This document shows positions 9,283 to 14,854 of a stretch of 16,345 nt of DNA, one piece after another. The DNA is from Baffinella frigidus. Its lineage: Eukaryota; Cryptophyceae; Cryptomonadales; Baffinellaceae. The stretch is from NCBI GenBank assembly GCA_026770585.1, contig MU646809.1:246155-262499 (forward strand), read 5' to 3'. The notes under the pieces were generated by a model. It was not told the origin of the DNA and did not search any database. It worked only from the letters and a program-made list of their open reading frames with translations. Made by a program: the position numbers and the translations under genes. The number at the start of each line of letters is the position of its first letter. Within the stretch, counting starts at the first letter, position 1.

Positions 9283-12200
9283 ACCCTAAACGGTGGTGAC
9301 AGACGAATCGCGCATGCGGCAGGCGGCACCGCGCAAACCACCCGCGAGCGGGTGGCGTATAGACAGGTTGTTTGCTCAGGGTCTCGTGTGTGCTCATGTT
9401 CTCACCAAACACACCACACTGTCTTCACCAGGGACGCGCAACGGCGCTAAACCCTCAACCCTGGAATGCTAAACCCTACGCCCTAAAAGCTGCTAAACCC
9501 TCAACCCCAAACACAGGCGGCACAGCGCATGGAACGCTCCCGGGTGGCGTCAGGGGGCGGCGACTCGCTGCCGCTCCCCGCGTTCCCGCGCGCCAAGGCC
9601 GGCCTCGGAACGTACGTCCTGAAGCCTGAACCCCACGCCCTGAAACCTAAACCTTCACTGCCCGCGTTTCCGCGCGCTGAGGCCGACCTCGGAACGTACG
9701 CCTGACGCCTGACAACCGGAACACGGAACACGGCACCTGAAACCCGAAACACGGAACACGGCACACGGAACACGGAACACGGAACACGGAACGCGGAACC
9801 CGAAACCCGAAACCCGGAACACGGAACTCGGAGCACGAAAACAAGAACACGGAATCCGGAACACGGAACACGGAACACGAAACACAGAACACGGAACCCG
9901 GAACCCGAAACCTGAAACTCTGAACCAGGCCTCGCCAGAAGCCCCCGCGTAGAGCGGTTTCAACGTCTGTTGGCCACGTGAAAATCGGCATTACGATCCA
10001 TTGTTTGACGCTGTCCAACTGGGCCCACTCCCGCTTGTTTGACCTCGGGAGAAGACGCTTTTGGGAGAAGACGCTCTAGCGTGACCGTGACCACTTTTCT
10101 TCCTGGTCGCAGACAGCATGCACCACAGACTGACAACTGTGTGCATGCTCGCGTCGCGCGCTTCGGCAGTCCAAACATCATGCGTCCACGCCCAGCACCT
10201 TGAAATGTGCGCTCTCCTGATGCTACGCAGTTCCTACGGCTATGTGGACGAGAAACCCGATGTCAAGGTCGGAGCTGGGGGGGTCGACACGTTGCCGCAA
10301 AACCAACAGGTACCGGCCCAAACACGCGTGCGGTGCATGCCACCCGTCAGAGAGAGAGCGAGAGAGATTTCCTGACACTCGGGGAGATGTACTATAGCCT
10401 TTTTCTGTGCCGCCAGTCAACTTGCCCGCGGGGGAGAGCCCCCCCCCCCACCGATGATACCACCAGTCAAGTGCGCTGGAACGTAGTTGACGCAGCCTTG
10501 CCAGGCTGCATGCGATGCTGTGTTTGACCGACTTGTATGCAGAAAAGTTTGGGGGTTAGGGTTTGACAGGTGTGAGCGTGGAACGTTTTCTGTCTGGTGC
10601 GCACGTTCTGCCGCAAGTGTCTTGCCGCACTGCCACACGCCGCCCTCCCAGAACGCTCCCATCACTGCCGTCCTTCTGTTTTCTGGTACAACAAAGCTGT
10701 AGTACAGTCGAATTCCGACGTCCGATGGGTAGTGCAACGACCGATCTGATTTTGGTGTTTGAGTGCCTTGGGAGGGCCGCTGGAGAATCGCTGCGACTTC
10801 TTCTTTATTACTCTTGAAACAGGTCCTGGATACGCCGTTAAGCCTTGAGTTGAGTGGTACAATAGTCCTATGAGACTCTCGGCATGACACGGAGCAAACC
10901 CCTCGATGTGGCTTGCCCGCTCTGCCTCATTGCGTCCAACGACTTTCAGGAGACGTCATGTTCACAATTGAACGTAACGCCATTTGCGTCGCTGCGATCA
11001 AATCAGGTGGTGGGCGTTGGGTTGGAGCCATTTATGCTATCTTAAGCCTTGGTTTGATGACGTCAGATGCCGGGGGGCGTGTCAGAGGCCGTCCTCGCCT
11101 GACATGCGAGGACGGTCCCGGTAGTGTGTTTCAGTGCCGTTCCTTAACCCTAAGCTCCGAACCCTCAACACATCAATCTCTTGTAGAAACTCTTGTAATT
11201 TGAAAATCGTCGGTCATGAAATTTACTACACACAATGATCTTTCAAATAATATTAAAGCAAACGTGCAGTAATCTTTATTGAAATCCAAAAAAATGTATT
11301 AAACGAGTTTCCACATTCAATCAGGTGGTAGAGGATGCTCTTGTGGAGCCGGAGGCGGGCGTCGGAAGCCAGAAATTTATGATCGCAACGATTGTCACCG
11401 CCACGGTGCGGCCCGAAACCCGAAACCCGAAACCCGACTCCCAAAACCCGGAACCCGAAACCCGAAACCCCAAACCCGAAACCCGAAGCCTGCAACCCAA
11501 AACCTGCAACCCGACACCCCAAACCCGAAACCAAACCTTCAACCCCAAACAATCAATCCTAACCACTGAACACGAAACCCTCAACCAGGTGGGGCCCAAG
11601 CGGGGGGGCAAGGCGGGGGCTGAGGCGGGCGGGCCAACCACTTCGGCTGCGTTGGAAGAGGTGTCTTTCGGGTGTAGGGTGTAGGGTTTAGAGCGTGGGT
11701 TGTAGGGTGTGGGGTTTAGGTCAGCACTAATTACCTACAAGGTAGTGGCCGCCCGGCCTCGTGCGGGTAGTGGCCGCCCGGCCTCGTGCGGGTTTGGTTG
11801 CTGGCAGGGTGAGGCGCCTGCAGGGGCTCTGCGATTGTGAAATCACTGTTGGTAGGCTTTCAGGGCGTGCTGGTCCTCTGCCTAAATCCTCTACATAAAC
11901 ACTAAAAACTACACCCTGAACCCCACAACCCAAACCCTGACCCCGCAGGTGTCGAAGATCACGGAAGCGCAGCTCTTATCTGGCGTGGGTCTCTCTGGAA
12001 GAATCTAACGTGCACATCGTGGTGGTAAACCCTGAACCCTAAATCTCAAAGCGTAACCCCTCAGGTGTCGAAGATGACGGCGGAGCAGCTGCTCTCGCTC
12101 GAAGTCCTCTGGCTTCCCGCCGAGGGCGACCGCTGGCTCACTAAGGACGAGGTCACCCCCACACCCTTCTTTGTGCCCTATACCTATCGGCCTACGGTGG

Positions 12201-12429
12201 TCCTAGGGGAGGTGGCGGCTCCTTGTGAGCGAGGACCCCTGTAGGGGCAATCGCGCCCGCGTGAGGCTCGATGTCTTGGGCGGCCGTGCTGCGGGTTTGC
12301 CGACATGACAGCGTCCACCGCGCTGAGAAGCAATTCCGAACGCTACAATTAAGTTTTCCTAGCCTCCTCACCTGTCATAAGAGTCTAGATACCTACGGCT
12401 GGTGTGTGCGCCGCGTGTGGTGTGGTCTG

Positions 12430-12483
<54 letters not shown>

Positions 12484-12732
12484 TAGATAGCGAAAGAGAG
12501 ATAGCGAGCCAGAGAGAGAGCGAGAGATAGAGCCGAGAGAGCGAGAGCAAGAGCGAGAGCGAGCGCGCGCGCGCGAGAGAGAGAGGTCTGACGAGAGATA
12601 GCGAGAGGTCCGAGAGAGAGGTCTGACAAGTGCGTCGAACCTTGGCAGGTGCTGACATCGCTGGACATCCGGCGTTCCAAGGGGTTCGCGTCGGCGCAGC
12701 GCCTCGACCTCTTCGGCTCAAGTCTCTTCTAG
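5456..12732 (+). CDS. Multi-exon gene for a plastid-targeted DUF1517-family (FLAP1-like) membrane protein
   Basis: I model 13 exons: 5456-5878, 6014-6079, 6225-6406, 6468-6499, 6982-7086, 7502-7624, 8146-8208, 8779-8901, 9517-9615, 11325-11405, 11589-11660, 12065-12151 and 12649-12732, giving about 510 residues. Apart from exons 3-4 (phase 2) and the unresolved exon 4-5 join, every intron is phase 0, so the frame carries through. The product has a bipartite plastid presequence, two hydrophobic segments, a charged coiled-coil-like middle and a C-terminal part resembling DUF1517: a hydrophobic strand (SQKFMIATIVTAT), a Gly/Ala linker, then ALEE, EQLLSLEVLWLPAEGD and LTKDE. Family members I recall have the pattern ..VVTILVAA..ALQKL..I...KI.AVEVLWTPQ..ND.LSE.EL. 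Arabidopsis FLAP1, a member, affects acclimation of photosynthesis to fluctuating light; a similar role here is inference. The family is a firm call from the C-terminus; the N-terminal half is assigned only by linkage and phase. Confidence 0.72.
6014..6079 (+). CDS. Exon 2: second membrane segment
   Basis: 22 codons between a cag acceptor and a GTCAGC donor, phase 0 at both ends, joining exon 1 and exon 3 without a frame break. It encodes VGWQPAAKKTLWFALGFIAA, basic residues followed by a hydrophobic segment that continues into the start of exon 3. The flanking introns are 135 and 145 bases and are free of telomere-like repeats. Confidence 0.65.
6225..6406 (+). CDS. Exon 3 of the DUF1517-family gene
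   Basis: 60 codons plus two bases, from a gatcgcag acceptor to a strong GTAAGT donor. It encodes a hydrophobic/amphipathic start (VLSRVARWIGGLAAPLTRAL), then DDCISVTATNVVLSGDEAVL and LQQRFQVYSRNVDLSMG. An alternative donor two bases upstream (GTGTAA) would end it in phase 0 but gives an unlikely next exon with an early stop. I could not align this exon confidently to family members. Confidence 0.6.
6468..6499 (+). CDS. Exon 4 (short, borders uncertain)
   Basis: After a 61-base intron with GTAAGT and cacccaag, the frame continues as VEYTVAVVASI up to a GTAATA donor. The beta-strand-like composition and frame agreement with exon 3 support it. It ends in phase 1, while exon 5 needs phase 0, so either the donor is different (for example after VEYT) or a small exon between 6500 and 6981 was missed. 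Confidence 0.42.
6500..6788 (+). other. Intron sequence between exons 4 and 5, no clear exon found
   Basis: Here I expect intron, possibly hiding one small exon that would correct the phase mismatch. An open frame of 106 codons lies on the minus strand (6459-6779), but it has no splice context and runs against the plus-strand gene. No telomere-like repeats occur in this stretch. Confidence 0.35.
6789..6827 (+). pseudogene. Decayed upstream copy A of exon 5
   Basis: After a ttggcag acceptor, the frame ELSLKRDELADRM matches the first 13 codons of exon 5 (one change, F to L), then hits TAG and the similarity stops. The acceptor is kept and the 3' part is lost. Confidence 0.75.
6888..6947 (+). 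pseudogene. Decayed upstream copy B of exon 5
   Basis: After a gtggcag acceptor, the frame ELSFRRDELAGSMPRAIRND matches the first 20 codons of exon 5 with four changes and no stop, then similarity ends without a donor at the equivalent place. It lies 99 bases after copy A and 94 bases before exon 5. Confidence 0.75.
6982..7086 (+). CDS. Exon 5 of the DUF1517-family gene
   Basis: 35 codons, from a caccctag acceptor to a GTAAGC donor, phase 0 both ends. It encodes a charged helix: ELSFKRDELADRMRWAIRND, then VTLRDAKLTVGEVVE. It is the most complete of three tandem versions and the only one ending in a consensus-like donor, so I take it as the functional one. Confidence 0.65.
7164..7192 (+). pseudogene. 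Duplicate of the 3' end of exon 5
   Basis: The bases around 7169-7189 repeat the end of exon 5 (coding VGEVVEV, tgttggggaggttgtcgagg against tgtcggggaggttgtcgagg) within the following intron. Here the donor position reads gtgcgc instead of gtaagc. Confidence 0.65.
7205..7479 (+). repeat. GACT-rich minisatellite and C/G run in intron 5
   Basis: Imperfect units containing cgtgactgactt and gagccccg repeat from about 7220 to 7380, then collapse into nearly pure gact/gacttgct repeats up to 7460, ending in a run of 13 C and 6 G (7461-7479). There are no telomere-like 7-mers. The C/G run could fold on itself and is a likely site of sequencing or assembly error. Confidence 0.7.
7502..7624 (+). CDS. 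Exon 6 of the DUF1517-family gene
   Basis: 41 codons if it starts after cccgag at 7501, or 29 if after the better acceptor cctgcag at 7537; both are phase 0. It encodes ADTLQDGLGEAAVARQAARM and LLSAKHSGGWVAGK, ending at an AAG/GTCACC donor, the same hexamer as the donor of exon 12. Reading could continue to 7655, but the GTCACC site keeps phase 0 into exon 7. Confidence 0.55.
7668..7798 (+). repeat. Telomere-like 7-mer block, C-rich on +
   Basis: Degenerate units of the type CCCTCAA, CCCTGAA and CCTAAAC fill this part of intron 6. A second block in the same intron lies at 8020-8145. The units vary too much for a true telomere. Confidence 0.85.
8020..8145 (+). repeat. Telomere-like 7-mer block running up to the exon 7 acceptor
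   Basis: Units ccataaa, ccctaaa and ccccaaa repeat with little interruption and end in caaagcag, so the repeat itself supplies the pyrimidine-rich tract before the exon 7 acceptor. Confidence 0.88.
8146..8208 (+). CDS. Exon 7 of the DUF1517-family gene
   Basis: 21 codons, phase 0 at both ends, between aaagcag and a GTCCCC donor. It encodes VGVNSFLLSQTSDGQEEFFA plus Gln. A second frame is also open here, but only this one fits the phases of exons 6 and 8. Confidence 0.55.
8432..8497 (+). pseudogene. Upstream copy 1 of exon 8
   Basis: After ccttgcag, the frame CAESRGMMGRFDGAKLAKNR matches exon 8 almost perfectly over 22 codons. After NRPE the sequence turns into CAP and 7-mer repeats. No stop lies within the copied part. 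Confidence 0.8.
8552..8617 (+). pseudogene. Upstream copy 2 of exon 8
   Basis: After ttaaaacag, the frame CAVSRIMMGMLDGAKLAKNC keeps the same start phase and the conserved DGAKLAKN core, with more changes than the other copies, then runs into telomere-like repeat. Confidence 0.8.
8659..8724 (+). pseudogene. Upstream copy 3 of exon 8
   Basis: After cctggcag, the frame CAASRGKMGRFDRAKLAKYH is open in the same phase and ends PECAP as copy 1 does. It starts 107 bases after copy 2 and 120 before the full exon. Confidence 0.8.
8779..8901 (+). CDS. Exon 8: most complete of four copies, with coiled-coil-like end
   Basis: 41 codons, phase 0 both ends, from tcaaaacag to a GAG/GTGCCC donor. It encodes CATSRGMMGRFDGAKLAKNR, then PEGPAQPRVERLKRENEQIR. 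The end is rich in Arg, Glu and Lys and suggests a helix or short coiled coil. Only this copy contains the second half of the exon, so I take it as the expressed one; alternative use of the other copies cannot be excluded. Confidence 0.62.
9024..9062 (+). pseudogene. Decayed copy of the exon 8 coiled-coil end, with stop
   Basis: Coding sense VEWLWRENE, stop, IRK aligns with VERLKRENEQIRE of exon 8. The TAG replaces the Gln codon. A GTATTC donor is kept at the equivalent position. Confidence 0.75.
9145..9180 (+). pseudogene. Second downstream copy of the exon 8 coiled-coil end
   Basis: ERLRRENEKIRE is open and very close to the exon 8 end. It is followed by GCATGC, so a donor would need the rarer GC form. 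It might be a real alternative exon, but no acceptor with matching phase sits directly upstream. Confidence 0.7.
9215..9293 (+). repeat. Telomere-like 7-mer block in intron 8
   Basis: Units ccccaaa, then five nearly perfect ccctcaa units and ccctaaa. Shorter blocks of the same kind occur at 8925-9000, 9076-9113, 9450-9512 and 9620-9655 in this and the next intron. Confidence 0.88.
9323..9369 (+). pseudogene. Decayed copy of the 5' part of exon 9
   Basis: After gcggcag, gcggcaccgcgc and then gcgagcgggtggcgt align with gcggcacagcgc and cgctcccgggtggcgt in exon 9, with a short length difference. The shared acceptor is kept and the second half is missing. Confidence 0.6.
9517..9615 (+). CDS. Exon 9 of the DUF1517-family gene
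   Basis: 33 codons, phase 0 both ends, from aaacacag to a TAC/GTCCTG donor. It encodes AAQRMERSRVASGGGDSLPL then PAFPRAKAGLGTY. The start continues the Arg/Glu-rich helix of exon 8 and the end is a flexible linker before the conserved domain of exon 10. Confidence 0.62.
9658..9705 (+). pseudogene. Decayed copy of the 3' part of exon 9
   Basis: LPAFPRAEADLGTYA followed by TGA repeats the end of exon 9 with two changes, 81 bases after the original. The donor GTCCTG is replaced by GCCTGA. Confidence 0.78.
9710..9935 (+). repeat. Variant 7-mer satellite (CGGAACA type)
   Basis: About 30 units of a 7-base repeat, mostly ggaacac, cgaaacc and ggaaccc, largely in register. It is the most homogeneous tract of the window that is not CCCTAAA-like, and it grades into CCCGAAA units, which suggests it evolved from the same 7-mer. 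Confidence 0.85.
9936..11214 (+). other. Long part of intron 9 with little recognisable content
   Basis: No exon with matching phase was found. Visible structures are a 17-base tandem duplication (gggagaagacgctttt/gggagaagacgctcta, about 10047-10079), a hairpin with a perfect 10-bp stem (11089-11098 with 11106-11115) and short telomere-like remnants near 10550 and 11141. Open frames up to 157 codons exist on both strands but none looks protein-like. Confidence 0.45.
11215..11324 (+). mobile_element. Short AT-rich inverted-repeat element ending at the exon 10 acceptor
   Basis: catgaaatttactaca and gcagtaatctttattg are imperfect inverted ends of a core at 11215-11281. A related copy lies at 14855-14970, and similarity continues past the core to the acceptor AG at 11323-11324. 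It looks like a small non-autonomous element inside the intron. Confidence 0.6.
11325..11405 (+). CDS. Exon 10: first strand of the DUF1517 C-terminal domain
   Basis: 27 codons, phase 0 both ends, between attcaatcag and an ACG/GTGCGG donor. It encodes VVEDALVEPEAGVGSQKFMI then ATIVTAT. The hydrophobic strand KFMIATIVTAT corresponds to the EYIVVTILVAA-like strand of plant and cyanobacterial DUF1517 proteins. Confidence 0.72.
11408..11588 (+). repeat. Telomere-like 7-mers filling intron 10
   Basis: The whole 183-base intron consists of units cccgaaa, ccccaaa, ccctcaa and relatives, from 3 bases after the donor to the accag acceptor. An intron built almost only from the repeat supports the idea that these repeats make or extend introns. 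Confidence 0.85.
11589..11660 (+). CDS. Exon 11: Gly/Ala linker of the DUF1517 domain
   Basis: 24 codons, phase 0 both ends, encoding VGPKRGGKAGAEAGGPTTSA then ALEE before a GTGTCT donor. ALEE joined to VSKMTAEQ in exon 12 gives the ALQKL..I pattern that precedes the VLW motif in the family. Confidence 0.65.
11665..11948 (+). repeat. Intron 11 with opposed telomere-like blocks and an exact 25-base duplication
   Basis: The intron begins with G-rich units (gggtgtagggtttag, 11669-11720) and ends with C-rich units (ccctgaa, cccaaac, 11885-11945), the only intron of this gene with both orientations. Between them, gtagtggccgcccggcctcg and five more bases are repeated exactly at 11742-11766 and 11767-11791. 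Confidence 0.8.
11949..12008 (+). pseudogene. Decayed upstream copy of exon 12
   Basis: After ccccgcag, VSKITEAQLLSGVGLSGRI then TAA aligns with VSKMTAEQLLSLEVLW of exon 12. The acceptor and phase are kept; the VLW motif is lost and a stop follows. Splicing here would truncate the protein within the conserved domain. Confidence 0.78.
12065..12151 (+). CDS. Exon 12: diagnostic VLW motif of DUF1517
   Basis: 29 codons, phase 0 both ends, between ccctcag and a GAG/GTCACC donor. It encodes VSKMTAEQLLSLEVLWLPAE then GDRWLTKDE. This is the strongest family evidence in the window: it fits the recalled family pattern I...L..LEVLWTPQ..GD.L...EL. If the donor were not used, the frame would run on to a stop at 12242. 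Confidence 0.78.
12152..12648 (+). repeat. Last intron with TG microsatellite and GA-rich tract
   Basis: A (TG)n tract of about 24 units occupies roughly 12433-12480. It is followed by a purine-rich stretch of GAGA and GCGAGA units to about 12625, then cttggcag, the exon 13 acceptor. The stretch 12152-12430 contains no clear gene. Confidence 0.85.
12649..12732 (+). CDS. Exon 13: C-terminal exon and stop
   Basis: 27 codons and TAG, phase 0, after cttggcag. It encodes VLTSLDIRRSKGFASAQRLD then LFGSSLF. Joined to LTKDE it gives a DE-V-L pattern like the DELL..YP end of family members, with a longer tail. The competing ending without this intron (12152-12244) is possible but has a less protein-like sequence. 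Confidence 0.55.
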   Translation: MLTSLDIRRSKGFASAQRLDLFGSSLF

Positions 12733-12832
12733 GCCACTCACTGCCAACACCGCTCCGTCTCTTCGGCTCAAGTCTCTTCTAGACCATCCACTACCAACAC
12801 CGCTCAGTCTCTTCGGCTCAAGTCTCTTCTAG
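12709..12832 (+). repeat. 50-base tandem repeat of the gene's 3' end including the stop
   Basis: The 24 bases that end the coding sequence (ctcttcggctcaagtctctt plus ctag) recur exactly at 12759-12782 and 12809-12832, a strict 50-base period with related spacer (cac-accgctc). Looser ctcttctag echoes continue to about 12985. Confidence 0.88.
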
Positions 12833-13449
12833 CGTATACTGTCACGGCTAGCAACACCACTCACTAACAACACCACTCACTATCAAATGTCTTCTAACAA
12901 CACCATTCTCTTCTAGCATATGCAGTCTCTCTTCTAGCAGCATCGCTGACTCGCAACACCGTTGACTGGGCGTGTCTCTTCTAGACGTGGCAAGATCCCC
13001 TGGATGCTCATCTATCCATCAATCTCGTCTATCAATGCCTATAACGAGCATGCGTACACGCACAGTGTAGCCCTCCACCACCAAGGACAGTTCGACGCCG
13101 GCAGACACAAAAGTGGAGCTAGCCACTTTGGAGCTTCGCGCGATTATCTCTCGGTGCTAGCAGGTTGCGTTGGGCAGCGCATGATGCGAAGTGAAACTCA
13201 TGTAACTCAAGACATCACACGCCTGGCGTGACGCCCGGCGCACGTGCCGCGCAGTGTGAGCATGGTCTGTGCAGCCGGATCCACAGGGGCACTTGCTTCA
13301 TACGAAACGCCTCACCCCCTAGGATCACCATAGGGCCCTAGACATGGTCCTACTGCAGGGTCCTAGGCTGGGGCGCTTTCTTATGATCGAGGTGACCATG
13401 TACATGCTATGCGGGGCCGCTGCCGCACGCACGATTTGCTAGAGCGGCC
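12833..13449. other. Intergenic stretch after the DUF1517 gene
   Basis: Echoes of tctcttctag and caacaccactcac thin out to 12985. An 89-codon frame at 12962-13231 has no family likeness or clear splice context. MITE copy 1 fills 13283-13397. Confidence 0.4.
13283..13397. mobile_element. MITE copy 1 of the CAGGGGTACCTCGCTCAT family
   Basis: Ends acaggggcacttgcttcat and the reverse complement of cttatgatcgaggtgacca form terminal inverted repeats with gaaacgcc/ggcgctttc. The inside has cctaggatcaccatagggcc and is itself palindromic. About 115 bases, non-coding. Confidence 0.75.
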
Positions 13450-13458
13450 GTGTTTCTT

Positions 13459-13515
13459 CAGTTGCAGATGTTCTACACCGGCACGCTTCGGGATGATGTG
13501 CTGCGGGCTCGCGGT
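13459..13515 (+). CDS. Possible exon of an unidentified plus-strand gene
   Basis: After cttcagttgcag the frame reads MFYTGTLRDDVLRARGGQPE. The acceptor has a good pyrimidine context, but no donor or partner exon can be fixed. Borders are approximate. Confidence 0.25.
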
Positions 13516-13639
13516 GGGCAACCCGAGGAGGCAGACCATCTATCCCACACACACCAGACGCACGCCATGATATGCACAGGCAAGTGTACAGTCACACACC
13601 TCACGCGAGAAAAGGAGACACCATCATGGCAGCGTCGCC

Positions 13640-13930
13640 GCTACATTTATAGAAACAAAGAGCAGGCACCTCACGGAGCTGGGCCCGCAGCCGCCGCTCC
13701 CGGCTGGACGGACTTAACAGACTTAAGTACCGCAATCGGGACCGCCGCCGATGGGGAGTCAACAGCGGGGGGGGGGCACAAGGCGTCGACCCGCGCACGG
13801 GCAGGGAGCGCGAGACGTGCCGGGGGCGCGGAGAGCCAGAGCGGAGATGCGTCTCCAAGGAGAAACTCTTCTTCGGCGAGCTTCAGCAGCTGCTCCTCGC
13901 CCATTTTCCGCACCTGTTTCGCCGGGCAGC
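13640..13930. other. GC-rich patch open in several frames, coding strand undecided
   Basis: On + one frame gives SKEKLFFGELQQLLLAHFPH then LFRRA; on - another gives GEEQLLKLAEEEFLLGD. Both look helix-like, so at most one is real and I cannot choose between them. Confidence 0.3.
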
Positions 13931-13954
13931 ATCTATGCGATCAGACCGTGTCTC

Positions 13955-14064
13955 ACAGGGGTACCTCGCTCATGAGGAGCCACCCCCCCCCATGATCACC
14001 GCAATGTATTGGCCTACTGTAGGGTCTGAGGGGAGTGTGGTTCCTGATGAGTGAGACACCCCTG
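13955..14064. mobile_element. MITE copy 2
   Basis: Left end acaggggtacctcgctcatg, right end gatgagtgagacacccctgt as its inverted partner, about 110 bases. The interior has diverged from the other copies but keeps ctactgtagggtc. Confidence 0.75.
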
Positions 14065-14296
14065 TCCTGCGCAGTCTCCTTCCGCGCACACAGTGTGGAG
14101 GGTGCCGCCAGGGCCATACGGAACGGGGGTTGCGCCTCCTGCCACGCGAGGTACCCATGTACGTGTACAGCTCAGTCTCCTCCCGCATACAGAGAGGTGT
14201 GGAGGTCACTCGCTTTTCTCGCCAGGGCCAGGTGAGCACCCTGCAACTGCGCCATCGTCGGGAGGTTCAAGCACGATGTGTGCAACGCGTCATGTG

Positions 14297-14414
14297 CAGG
14301 GGTGCCTCGCGCATAAGAAACCACCTCATCCTAAGACCCTACAGTAGGCCCATGAGTAGGGCCCTATGGTGGTCGTAGGAAGGGGGGCGCTTTCTTATGA
14401 GCGAGGTAACCCTG
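14297..14414. mobile_element. MITE copy 3
   Basis: Left end caggggtgcctcgcgcataa, right end cttatgagcgaggtaaccct, about 118 bases, interior with accctacagtagg and gggccctatggtggtc in the opposite orientation to copies 1 and 4. Confidence 0.78.
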
Positions 14415-14419
14415 CTCGT

Positions 14420-14478
14420 GTAAGATGGAGAGTAGGAGGTGGGACCTTTTGGAGGCCTTGGTGGGTCGCTTGCAGGCC
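14420..14478 (+). pseudogene. First copy of a 59-base exon-like duplication
   Basis: Matches 14649-14707 at 57 of 59 bases. The coding sense is MESRRWDLLEALVGRLQA; it soon meets a stop after the copied part. Confidence 0.55.
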
Positions 14479-14522
14479 AACGATGTGTGTTAACGTGCTG
14501 TAAGATATTCCTTAAGTGACCA

Positions 14523-14542
14523 GCGGGTCGAAACCGACCCGC
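14523..14542. other. Perfect 8-bp hairpin
   Basis: gcgggtcg and cgacccgc flank a 4-base loop, between the two copies of the 59-base duplication. No poly-T follows, so there is no reason to call it a terminator. Confidence 0.5.
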
Positions 14543-14648
14543 AGAGGTCCTAGGCAGGTCCTAGGGCCCTACGGTAGGGTGTACGCTCTGCCCTGGCCAC
14601 TCAAGGGATATAACAGCCACTTAAGGGATATAGCAATGCGTTGGTGCT

Positions 14649-14757
14649 GTAAGATGGAGAGTAGGAGGTGGGACCTTTTGGAGGCCTTGATGGGTCGCCT
14701 GCAGGCCTTGCGACAACGCCAGCAGCTCCCCTCCAGCCCCTTGCACCGCTCTGCGTT
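14649..14757 (+). CDS. Possible exon, intact member of the duplicated pair
   Basis: The frame KMESRRWDLLEALMGRLQAL continues as RQRQQLPSSPLHR, charged and helix-like. The two differences from the copy at 14420 are one Val/Met change and one synonymous Leu change, which favours this frame being coding. Donor and partner exons are not settled and the product is unidentified. Confidence 0.35.
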
Positions 14758-14854
14758 CCCAGACACACGTGTCACTCGCACGGGATGGAGGAAGGGTCCA
14801 GGAAAACGATCTCTCGAATCTCATACGCAGACACTTAAAATTATAAACTGGGTT

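Noticed and set aside
9501-10018. Long minus-strand frames with FRVPCSVFRV repeats
   Set aside because: They are translations of the 7-mer satellite, which stays open because its unit has no stop codon; not genes.
10238-10268. Possible extra exon in intron 9 (YGYVDEKPDVK before GTCGGA)
   Set aside because: The attractive frame does not fit phase 0 at its acceptor, and exons 9 and 10 already join cleanly.
12152-12244. Alternative C-terminus by reading through the exon 12 donor
   Set aside because: The translation (TPTPFFVPYTYRPTVVLGEV) is less family-like than exon 13, and the GTCACC donor also ends exon 6. Kept as a possible retained-intron form.
12368-12721. Minus-strand frames rich in THTHTH and SLSLSL
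   Set aside because: Translations of the TG and GA tracts.
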